From Maritimibacter sp. (GTDB taxonomy: Bacteria > Pseudomonadota > Alphaproteobacteria > Rhodobacterales > Rhodobacteraceae), in assembly GCA_020441225.1 (NCBI GenBank), contig JAGRMP010000594.1, positions 1 through 7,988 of the forward strand: 7,988 bases of DNA. The letters are read 5' to 3'. The notes under the pieces were generated by a model, which worked only from the letters and a program-made list of their open reading frames with translations, had not been told where the DNA came from and did no database searches. This document shows, piece after piece, positions 1 through 4,913 of this stretch. The position numbers were made by a program, and so were the translations under genes. Each line of letters starts with the position of its first letter. Position 1 is the stretch's first letter.

Positions 1-183
1 GAAGCCGAGATCGTCCGGCTGGTGCTGCTCGGCCATTCGACGCCGTCGGTCGCGGCGCTTCTCGGGATTGCCGAGGGCACGGTCAAGGTTCACCGCCACC
101 ACGCCTATGCCAAGCTCGGGATCACTTCGCAGGCCGAGCTGCTGGCCATCGCGGCGCGGCATTTCATGGCGAATCGGTCCTGA
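1..183 (+). CDS. LuxR-family DNA-binding domain protein, 3' end only
   Basis: This is the last 60 codons of a gene whose start lies before the window; frame 1 is open from base 1 to the TGA at 181-183. The residues read as a LuxR/NarL-type C-terminal helix-turn-helix: the start of the domain (EAEIVRLVLLGHS), the turn and recognition helix (VAALLGIAEGTVKVHRHHAY), then the fourth helix (AKLGITSQAELL). The GTVKVHR and KLGI signatures are characteristic. In this family the domain binds DNA and sits behind a variable sensor or receiver domain, which cannot be seen here, so the signal is unknown and a NarL-type response regulator or a LuxR solo are both possible. The gene runs towards the ectoine operon and is separated from it by a hairpin-rich gap, so no functional link should be assumed. 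Family assignment is firm, specific role unknown. Confidence 0.9.
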   Translation, partial: EAEIVRLVLLGHSTPSVAALLGIAEGTVKVHRHHAYAKLGITSQAELLAIAARHFMANRS

Positions 184-209
184 GGGCGCGCACCCGGTGC
201 CGAAACGCA

Positions 210-235
210 CGCGCCCGGCACAAAGGCCGGGCGCG
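210..235. terminator. GC-rich hairpin between convergent genes, probable bidirectional terminator
   Basis: A perfect 10-bp stem is formed by 210-219 (CGCGCCCGGC) and 226-235 (GCCGGGCGCG), with the 6-nt loop ACAAAG. It lies 26 bases after the regulator's stop codon and 64 bases beyond the end of the aspartokinase gene. On the minus strand it is followed by GTGCGTTTCGG, a weak T run; on the plus strand there is no T tract. Position between two converging genes makes a shared terminator the natural reading. The lack of a proper U tail leaves intrinsic termination unproven. Confidence 0.6.
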
Positions 236-245
236 CAGAGGTCCG

Positions 246-281
246 TCGTGCCGCCATGCAAGGGACGCAGATGCGGCACGA
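246..281. other. Second long hairpin in the convergent intergenic gap
   Basis: The arms 246-254 (TCGTGCCGC) and 273-281 (GCGGCACGA) pair perfectly over 9 bp with an 18-nt loop. For the minus-strand operon this is the first hairpin met after the stop codon at 300, 19 bases on. It could act with the 210-235 hairpin as a tandem terminator or protect the 3' end of the ect mRNA. There is no U run on either side, so it is recorded as a structure, not as a proven terminator. Confidence 0.45.
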
Positions 282-299
282 GACCCGTGTCTAAAGGGC

Positions 300-1724
300 T
301 CAGGCGGCGCGGTAGAGCGCCGGGCGTTTCGCTTCGACAAGCTCGCGGTGCAGCGCGACAATCGCCGGCTCCAGCGCCTCGCGTTCGAGGATGAACTGCA
401 CGTCTACATTGCGCGGCCCCTGGCTCGCGCCGATCGCTTCCAGCCCGGCCCCGGCAATCGCCTGCAGCCCGCGGGTGAGCACCGACAGCCCCCTGAGGTC
501 GCGCCCCACGACCGAGGCCATGGAAATCGCGCGCGAGGTCACCTCGGCCGAGGGATAGGCGCGCACGAGGTCCTTTTCGACCCGGCGCAGCACCTTGAGC
601 GAGGCGTCCACGTAATGGGTGATCGTGTTGGCATTCGAGACCTTCGACACGATCCGCACGTTGTGCCGGGTAAGCACCTCGAGGATCGCCGCGTCGTAGC
701 CCTTCACGCCGACCATGTCCTGTTCGAACACCTCGAGCGCGAACAGATCCAGCCCGGTGACGATCTCGGCCGCCGCCTCTTCGGCCGGCTGGTCGTCGAT
801 CAGCGTGCCCGGGTCTTGCGGCTCGAAAGCGTTGGTCACCCGCAGCGGCACTTCCGCTTGGCGCAGTGTCTTGGCGGCCTTGGGGTGGATCGCTTCCATC
901 CCGAGGTTCGAGAGCTGGTCGGCCACGTCGTAATTGGTTCGCCCGAGCTTCCGCACCGCATCGGCGCCGACAAGCTTGGGATCGGCGGACGACAGGTGGA
1001 ACTCCTTGTGAATGATCGCCTCGCGCGCACCGGTGAGGGCGGCGAGCCGCGAAAAGGTCACTTCGGAATAGCCCCGGTCGTATTCGGTCATCAGCCCGTC
1101 GGCGCATTGCGCGTAACCGGTGACGATGGGCATCTCGGTGGCGGGGTCGATCCCCTCCATCGCACCCATGATCCGGTCGTCGAGGCTCACATCGCCCTCG
1201 TCGCGCCAGCCCGACAGATCGACGAACCGCGCGTTCACGCCCGCGCGTTGCAACAGAAGCGTGGTCACGAAGGCCGAATGCGCTTCGCCGAGCCCCGAGA
1301 GCAGCTCGCGCGTCGAGGCCATGTGTTCGGACAGCCGGAAATGGCCGTAGGAACACAGCCGCTGCAGATCGATCAGGCAATTGCGCGCGCCGAGCACCCG
1401 GTCGCGCACGAAAGCGTCGGCGCGCTCGATGTCGCCAGCATGGTCGAGCACCTTGGCATGCGCGTCGCACATCGCGTCCGCCACCTTGTCGAGCCGGTCG
1501 TGCCAGCCGTGATCGTTGTCGTCATTGGCAAAGGCGGCAAAGGCCCCGGGCGCGCCCGATTTCTTGTGTTCGAGCAGCAGATCGGTGATGCCCCCGAAGG
1601 CCGAGACCACGAAAATGCGGCCATAGAGCTCGGCCCCTTCCCGGTCGCCGACGATCAGCGTATCGCGCAACTCGTCGATGCGGGACATCGAGGTCCCGCC
1701 GATCTTTTCCACGGTATGGGTCAT
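300..1724 (-). CDS. ask: Ectoine-operon aspartate kinase (Ask_Ect), EC 2.7.2.4
   Basis: Cytoplasmic kinase that phosphorylates L-aspartate to aspartyl-4-phosphate, the entry step towards aspartate semialdehyde, the substrate of EctB. The 474-residue product starts MTHTVEKIGGTSM, where K7-IGGTS is the aspartokinase nucleotide-binding motif. FVVSAFGGITDLL follows near residue 45. A substrate-binding block (GYSEVTFSRLAAL, then SSADP ending at 249) lies near residues 225-250, and a C-terminal ACT-type regulatory region begins around residue 335 (GVKGYDAAILEVL). The gene is the last of the ect operon, with one base between the ectC stop and this ATG. The reading frame stays open upstream to 1748, but the ATG at 1724 has a GAGGAGG ribosome binding site six bases ahead and begins at the conserved N-terminus, so it was chosen. 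Known Ask_Ect enzymes are a specialised aspartokinase branch with relaxed feedback control; whether that holds here is inference. Confidence 0.95.
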   Translation of the reverse strand: MTHTVEKIGGTSMSRIDELRDTLIVGDREGAELYGRIFVVSAFGGITDLLLEHKKSGAPGAFAAFANDDNDHGWHDRLDKVADAMCDAHAKVLDHAGDIERADAFVRDRVLGARNCLIDLQRLCSYGHFRLSEHMASTRELLSGLGEAHSAFVTTLLLQRAGVNARFVDLSGWRDEGDVSLDDRIMGAMEGIDPATEMPIVTGYAQCADGLMTEYDRGYSEVTFSRLAALTGAREAIIHKEFHLSSADPKLVGADAVRKLGRTNYDVADQLSNLGMEAIHPKAAKTLRQAEVPLRVTNAFEPQDPGTLIDDQPAEEAAAEIVTGLDLFALEVFEQDMVGVKGYDAAILEVLTRHNVRIVSKVSNANTITHYVDASLKVLRRVEKDLVRAYPSAEVTSRAISMASVVGRDLRGLSVLTRGLQAIAGAGLEAIGASQGPRNVDVQFILEREALEPAIVALHRELVEAKRPALYRAA

Positions 1725-1725
1725 A

Positions 1726-2121
1726 TCAGGCCTCCTCGGCCGCCGCATAGGAGCCGTCGGCGCGGTGCACCTCGGTGCCGGTCACCGGCGGGTTGAAGAC
1801 GCAGGCCATCACCAGCTCTTCTTCGGCGCGCAGCGTGTGGCGGTCATGCTTGTCGAGCGCATACATCACGCCGGGGGTGATCTCGTGGGTCTCGCCGGTG
1901 GCGAGATCCGTGATCGAGCCCTTGCCCTTCATGCAATAGACGCTCTCGAAATGGTTCTTGTACTCGAAGGTGTGCTCCGAGCCCGCATCGAGAAAGGTGA
2001 TGTGGAACGAAAACCCCATGTTGTCGCCGTCGAGCAGCATCCGCACCGAGGTCCAGTTGGCGTCCGACACCACCCTGGACGGATCGTTTTCCACGATCCG
2101 GTTGAAATCACGTACGATCAT
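1726..2121 (-). CDS. ectC: L-ectoine synthase EctC, EC 4.2.1.108
   Basis: Cytoplasmic cupin-fold enzyme that removes water from N-gamma-acetyl-L-2,4-diaminobutyrate and closes the ring to give ectoine, the last biosynthetic step. At 131 residues it has the usual family length. It begins MIVRDFNRI and contains the conserved blocks [32 protein letters not shown] and [10 protein letters not shown]. The metal-binding triad described in characterised EctC proteins (Glu57, Tyr85, His93) corresponds to E59, Y87 and H95 here, with a constant offset of two; C107, E117 and H119 also fall where active-site residues are expected. All key residues are present, so the enzyme should be active. The start ATG at 2121 follows the ectB stop by 13 bases and has AAGGGGA eight bases upstream, overlapping that stop codon. 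Confidence 0.97.
   Translation of the reverse strand: MIVRDFNRIVENDPSRVVSDANWTSVRMLLDGDNMGFSFHITFLDAGSEHTFEYKNHFESVYCMKGKGSITDLATGETHEITPGVMYALDKHDRHTLRAEEELVMACVFNPPVTGTEVHRADGSYAAAEEA
1731..1737 (-). promoter_or_regulatory. Shine-Dalgarno site of ask, inside the end of ectC
   Basis: On the minus strand the sequence reads GAGGAGG-CCTGAT-ATG, an almost perfect anti-16S match six bases before the ATG at 1724. It lies in the last codons of ectC, and the ectC stop (TGA, 1726-1728) sits between it and the start. It decides the ask start and suggests translational coupling of ectC and ask. Confidence 0.85.
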
Positions 2122-2134
2122 TGGTCCGGTCCCC

Positions 2135-3445
2135 TTATTCCGCCGCCATCTTGACCCGTTCCGACATCGCGTCGCGGGTGGCGTCGATGAGGATGTTGAA
2201 GCCCCTGGTAAAGGTCTCCTTCGGCGTGGTGAGCGGGGCGAGCACCTTGACCACCTGGTCTTCGTTGCCCGAGGTCTCGATCACCAGCCCCTTGTCATAG
2301 CACCGGCCGCAGATCTCGGCGGCGAGGTCGCCCGAGCGCACGTCCACGCCCTGCATCAGGCCACGGCCCTTGAGCGTGGCGCCCGGCACCATGTCGGCCA
2401 CCTCCTGCAGCGCCTCGGTCAGCATCCCGGCCTTGTCGGCAAGCTCCCGCTGGAAGCTGTCGTCGGCCCAGAATTTCTCGATCGCGACCCGGGCCGTGAC
2501 AAAGGCATGGGTGTTGCCGCGGAAGGTGCCGTTGTGCTCGGCCGGGCCGAACACGTCGTACTCGGGCCGCACGAGCACCAGCGCCATCGGCAGGCCGAAG
2601 CCGGAAAGCGATTTGGCCATGGTCACGATGTCGGGTTTCACCCCCATCTCCTCGAAGGAGAAGAAGGTGCCGGTCCGCCCGACGCCCGCCTGGATGTCGT
2701 CGATGATGAGCAGCGCGCCATGCTTCCTGGCGATCCGCGCGATCCGCTGCACCCATTCGGGCCGCGCGGCGTTGAGCCCGCCTTCGCCCTGCACGGTCTC
2801 GAGCAGGATGGCCGCCGGCGCGTCGATGCCGCCCGACCGGTCGCTCAGCATCGCTTCGAGGAACTCGGCGCTGTCGGTCTTGCCCGGCAGGTAGCCGTCG
2901 AACGGCATCCGGGTGACGCCGTTCAGCGACATCCCCGCACCGCCGCGGTGATAGCCGTTGCCGGTCGCCGCCAGCGCCCCGGCGGTCACGCCGTGAAAGC
3001 CGTTGGTAAAGGCGATGATGTTGGTCCGGCCGGTCACCTTGCGGGCGATCTTCATCGCTGCCTCGACGGCGTTGGCACCGGTCGGGCCGGTGAACATCAC
3101 CCGGTGATCCATGTCCCGGGGCATGAGGATATGTGTCTCGAACGCGGTAAGAAACGCGCCTTTCGCATCGGTATGCAGATCGAGCCCGTGGGCGATCCCA
3201 TCGGACGCGATGTGCTCGATCAGCGCCTCTTTCATGTCCGGGTCGTTGTGGCCGTAGTTGAGCGACGAGCAGCCGGCGAGAAAGTCGATGTAGCGCTTGC
3301 CTTCATCGTCCTTCAGCTCGGAACCCGAGGCCGAAGTGAACACCGCCGGCATGCCGCGGCAATAGGAGCGCGCGGCGCTTTCGCGGCGTTCGAAGATTGC
3401 CCGGGGTTTCTCGGGGGTCATGTCTTTGGTCATGTCTTTGGGCAT
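2135..3445 (-). CDS. ectB: L-2,4-diaminobutyrate:2-oxoglutarate transaminase EctB, EC 2.6.1.76
   Basis: PLP-dependent class III aminotransferase that moves an amino group from glutamate to aspartate semialdehyde, giving L-2,4-diaminobutyrate, the first committed ectoine step. The 436-residue product carries the EctB opening ([17 protein letters not shown]), the PLP-phosphate region ([19 protein letters not shown]), the acidic residue contacting the pyridine nitrogen at about D249 ([13 protein letters not shown]), the Schiff-base lysine K278 ([11 protein letters not shown]), and [11 protein letters not shown]. The frame stays open to an ATG at 3478, but that start has no ribosome binding site. 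The ATG at 3445 has AAAGGA six bases ahead and was preferred. Two further in-frame ATGs lie at codons 5 and 9 within a short tandem repeat. It lies 49 bases after ectA and 13 before ectC. No sign of damage. Confidence 0.96.
   Translation of the reverse strand: MPKDMTKDMTPEKPRAIFERRESAARSYCRGMPAVFTSASGSELKDDEGKRYIDFLAGCSSLNYGHNDPDMKEALIEHIASDGIAHGLDLHTDAKGAFLTAFETHILMPRDMDHRVMFTGPTGANAVEAAMKIARKVTGRTNIIAFTNGFHGVTAGALAATGNGYHRGGAGMSLNGVTRMPFDGYLPGKTDSAEFLEAMLSDRSGGIDAPAAILLETVQGEGGLNAARPEWVQRIARIARKHGALLIIDDIQAGVGRTGTFFSFEEMGVKPDIVTMAKSLSGFGLPMALVLVRPEYDVFGPAEHNGTFRGNTHAFVTARVAIEKFWADDSFQRELADKAGMLTEALQEVADMVPGATLKGRGLMQGVDVRSGDLAAEICGRCYDKGLVIETSGNEDQVVKVLAPLTTPKETFTRGFNILIDATRDAMSERVKMAAE
3416..3439 (-). 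repeat. Two perfect tandem 12-bp units in the ectB 5' end
   Basis: GGTCATGTCTTT (plus-strand reading) occurs at 3416-3427 and again at 3428-3439, followed by a partial third copy (GGGCAT) that contains the ectB start. Translated, the repeat gives KDMT twice right after MP. Each unit carries an in-frame ATG. It is probably a slippage-type duplication in a non-conserved N-terminal tail. Confidence 0.85.
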
Positions 3446-3451
3446 GGGAAG

Positions 3452-3457
3452 TCCTTT
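3452..3457 (-). promoter_or_regulatory. Shine-Dalgarno site of ectB
   Basis: Minus-strand AAAGGA, six bases before the ATG at 3445. Nothing similar precedes the longer alternative start at 3478, so this site decides the start of ectB. Confidence 0.8.
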
Positions 3458-3494
3458 CGCACGTGGTGCGTTTGTCATTTGAATGAGGGGAGAC

Positions 3495-4043
3495 TCAAGC
3501 CGCGCGGGCGAGCGCCGGGGCCTCGGGCAGCGTGATCGTGACCATGTGCTCGGTCGCGTGCTGGCCGTCGAAATGCATGTCGCGCTCGAAATGCGGCGTG
3601 TCGGTGAGCGCGCCGCCGATGTCGCGGGCGAAGCTGCGGAACAGGCCCCACGAGGCGGCGTTGTCTTCGGTGATCGTGGTCTTGAGATGGGTGGCCTCTG
3701 TGCAGGCGTCGCGTTCGACGAGCGCGTTCAGCATCGCTTTGCCCAGGCCCAGGCCACGGGCCTTTTCGCCCACCGCCACCTGCCAGACGAACAGCTCCGC
3801 CCGGTCCGGGATCATGTGCCCGGAGATCCAGCCGACGATCTCGCCGTCAAGCTCCGCCACCACGCAGGTGTCGCGGAAATGATCGGCCTGGATCAGGTTG
3901 GCATACATGGAGTTTTCGTCGAGCGGCTTGCAGCTTTTTACAAGCGCCCAGATATCGGCCCCGTCCGTCGCAGTCGGCCTGCGCAGGCGGGGCACGCGCA
4001 TTCGGGGTTTGGCAGTGTCTTTCAGCACAGTATCTTTCGGCAT
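3495..4043 (-). CDS. ectA: L-2,4-diaminobutyrate N-gamma-acetyltransferase EctA, EC 2.3.1.178
   Basis: GNAT-fold enzyme that transfers acetyl from acetyl-CoA to the gamma amino group of L-2,4-diaminobutyrate. The 182-residue product has the family's conserved core: the substrate-side block LVKSCKPLDENSMYANLI, then FRDTC, the acetyl-CoA motif A at 89-104 with the pyrophosphate loop R96-GLGLG-101, and the EctA signature TTITEDNAASWGLF at 122-135. It is the first gene of the operon. The ATG at 4043 has AGAGGGA nine bases upstream; a second in-frame ATG lies at codon 15 but has no better site. The first 18 residues (MPKDTVLKDTAKPRMRVP) are a variable lysine-rich tail that resembles the tail of EctB. 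Expression should be induced by salt stress, as in studied ect operons. Confidence 0.97.
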   Translation of the reverse strand: MPKDTVLKDTAKPRMRVPRLRRPTATDGADIWALVKSCKPLDENSMYANLIQADHFRDTCVVAELDGEIVGWISGHMIPDRAELFVWQVAVGEKARGLGLGKAMLNALVERDACTEATHLKTTITEDNAASWGLFRSFARDIGGALTDTPHFERDMHFDGQHATEHMVTITLPEAPALARAA

Positions 4044-4074
4044 CGTCTTGCGTCCCTCTTTTGGTTCGGAGACC

Positions 4075-4103
4075 TAAGTAATGCGAGAGGGTTAAAAATT
4101 CAA
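4075..4103 (-). promoter_or_regulatory. Candidate sigma-70-type promoter of ectABC-ask
   Basis: On the minus strand TTGAAT (4103-4098) and TACTTA (4080-4075) are separated by 17 bases, in an AT-rich stretch 30-60 bases ahead of the ectA ATG. The -35 matches four of six consensus bases, the -10 only two, so this is a weak call. A poor -10 would fit a promoter that depends on salt or on an activator. Transcription would begin near 4068, leaving a leader of about 25 bases containing the ectA ribosome binding site. Confidence 0.35.
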
Positions 4104-4113
4104 CACCGGAAGC

Positions 4114-4134
4114 AAAATGTCGCGAAAATGTCGC
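4114..4134. promoter_or_regulatory. Tandem 10-bp direct repeat, 11-bp period, upstream of ectA promoter
   Basis: AAAATGTCGC occurs at 4114-4123 and at 4125-4134, exactly 11 bp apart; on the ectA strand it reads GCGACATTTT twice. The block ends 11 bp upstream of the candidate -35 at 4103. Same-face tandem sites about one helical turn apart next to a -35 are typical of OmpR/PhoB-type response regulator boxes. The binding protein is unknown and no such regulator is in the window. Confidence 0.5.
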
Positions 4135-4176
4135 AATTCGGCTCATAGCCCCTTTGTTTTCCTTCACTTCAGAAAG

Positions 4177-4191
4177 GTTTTCCCGGAAAAC
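4177..4191. promoter_or_regulatory. 15-bp inverted repeat, candidate operator in the ectA-ectR region
   Basis: GTTTTCC-C-GGAAAAC is a perfect 7-bp inverted repeat around a single central C. It sits about in the middle of the divergent spacer, 133 bp from the ectA start and 77 bp from the chosen ectR start. Size and symmetry fit a dimeric winged-helix repressor, so EctR is one candidate ligand. It could also be a small hairpin in the ectR leader. Confidence 0.5.
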
Positions 4192-4192
4192 T

Positions 4193-4209
4193 ACTTCATA
4201 TAGCGAAGT
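4193..4209. promoter_or_regulatory. ACTTC-N7-GAAGT inverted repeat, candidate MarR-type operator
   Basis: ACTTC (4193-4197) and GAAGT (4205-4209) form a 17-bp inverted repeat with an AT-rich centre (ATATAGC). Its centre is 30 bp from that of the next CTTCA/TGAAG repeat, so both lie on the same face of the helix. The related half site ACTTCA also appears at 4166-4171. CATATAG in its centre could double as a -10 element for ectR. Confidence 0.45.
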
Positions 4210-4223
4210 TCCTGGCCGACATA

Positions 4224-4238
4224 CTTCACTGATTGAAG
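4224..4238. promoter_or_regulatory. CTTCA-N5-TGAAG inverted repeat next to ectR start
   Basis: CTTCA (4224-4228) and TGAAG (4234-4238) are perfect arms around CTGAT. The right arm overlaps AAGGA (4236-4240), which would be the ribosome binding site for a GTG start of ectR at 4245. Binding here could shut off ectR itself. Same half-site type as the repeat at 4193-4209. Confidence 0.45.
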
Positions 4239-4268
4239 GATCTCGTGCCTTCATGCGACACTAGGTCC

Positions 4269-4790
4269 ATGACTGAAGCTTCCTCCGACCGCGTCGATGA
4301 CAGCCTGATCGCGCTCAGGCGCATCATTCGCGCGACCGCGCTCTACGACCGCGACCTCGCGCTCGCCGCCGGTATGACCCCGGCGACCTTGCGGGTGCTC
4401 CAGATACTGAACGAGCGCCCCGGTGGCACCGCCACCCCCAAGGCGCTGGCGGTTCAGATGGGGGTGGCACAAGCGACGATCACCGCACTGGTCGACAAGC
4501 TCGAAACCGCCGGCCAGGTGGTGCGGCAGCGCTCCGAGACCGACCGGCGGCAGACCAACGTGCGGATCACCGAACCGGGCAGCGCCACGGTGCGCAATGC
4601 CCCCGACGCTCTGCAACAGCGCTTCGTGCGCGCGTTCGAGCGGATGGCAGACTGGGAACAGGCCCAACTCGTCGCCTCTCTCGAACGGGTCGCGGCCATG
4701 CTCGATGCCGAGGATATCGACGCCTCTCCGGTACTGACGACCGGCGAGATCCATGCCGGGGACACAAACGGGTTGCCCACCGGCCGCTGA
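4269..4790 (+). CDS. ectR: MarR-family transcriptional regulator, probable EctR
   Basis: Winged helix-turn-helix regulator of the MarR family, 173 residues from the ATG at 4269. An N-terminal helix (VDDSLIALRRIIRATALYDRDLA, residues 9-31) forms part of the dimer interface. MTPATLRVLQIL is the next helix, VAQATITALVDKLETAG (66-82) contains the recognition helix, and RQRSETDRRQTNVRIT (86-101) is the wing with the family's D-x-R motif. A long C-terminal helix follows. Divergent placement from ectA and several inverted repeats between them argue for control of the ectoine operon, as shown for EctR in methylotrophs. The start is uncertain. GTG at 4245 has a better ribosome binding site (AAGGA, four bases ahead), while ATG at 4269 has only a weak, closely spaced AGG. 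A TTG at 4233 is less likely because it lies inside an inverted repeat. The family is certain; the target is inference. Confidence 0.88.
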   Translation: MTEASSDRVDDSLIALRRIIRATALYDRDLALAAGMTPATLRVLQILNERPGGTATPKALAVQMGVAQATITALVDKLETAGQVVRQRSETDRRQTNVRITEPGSATVRNAPDALQQRFVRAFERMADWEQAQLVASLERVAAMLDAEDIDASPVLTTGEIHAGDTNGLPTGR

Positions 4791-4835
4791 ACCCGCCCTG
4801 TCACCGCCGAACCGGCCCGAAAATCTCTAAAACTC

Positions 4836-4849
4836 TCCGTTTAAACGGA
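4836..4849. promoter_or_regulatory. Perfect 14-bp palindrome upstream of the GSCFA gene
   Basis: TCCGTTTAAACGGA is fully self-complementary with an AT-only core, in a 123-bp gap between the MarR gene and the GSCFA gene. Its centre is 71 bp from the GSCFA ATG, a usual distance for an operator near a promoter. No convincing -35/-10 pair could be assigned around it. Confidence 0.45.
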
Positions 4850-4875
4850 TATTCACGCCTTGCGCCCGAAGATTG

Positions 4876-4892
4876 CCCCAAATGATCTGGGG
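4876..4892 (+). other. Small hairpin in the likely leader of the GSCFA gene
   Basis: CCCCA (4876-4880) can pair with TGGGG (4888-4892) around a 7-nt loop, ending 21 bases before the ATG. The CCCCA arm could alternatively pair with the ribosome binding site TGGGGG (4902-4907), so an on/off leader switch is conceivable. The evidence is only short complementarity. Confidence 0.25.
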
Positions 4893-4913
4893 TGAACGAC
4901 CTGGGGGTGCACC

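Noticed and set aside
1725..1748. Longer N-terminus of the aspartokinase starting at 1748
   Set aside because: It would add eight Arg/Pro-rich residues translated from the end of ectC, and the strong GAGGAGG site points to the ATG at 1724.
348..1796. 482-codon open frame on the plus strand opposite the aspartokinase gene
   Set aside because: It mirrors the codon bias of the real gene on the other strand. The product is rich in His, Arg and Gly with no recognisable domain, while the minus strand encodes a full aspartokinase.
1958..3535. 525-codon open frame on the plus strand opposite ectC and ectB
   Set aside because: It crosses the boundaries of three well-supported genes, has shadow-type composition and shows no family motif.
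3847..4254. Minus-strand frame running across the ectA promoter into ectA out of frame
   Set aside because: Its second half is ectA read in the wrong frame and its first half is the AT-rich control region. Not a leader peptide that can be supported.
4741..4759. CCGGC/GCCGG hairpin near the end of the MarR gene as a terminator
   Set aside because: Only 5 bp, inside coding sequence and without a T run; expected by chance in GC-rich DNA.
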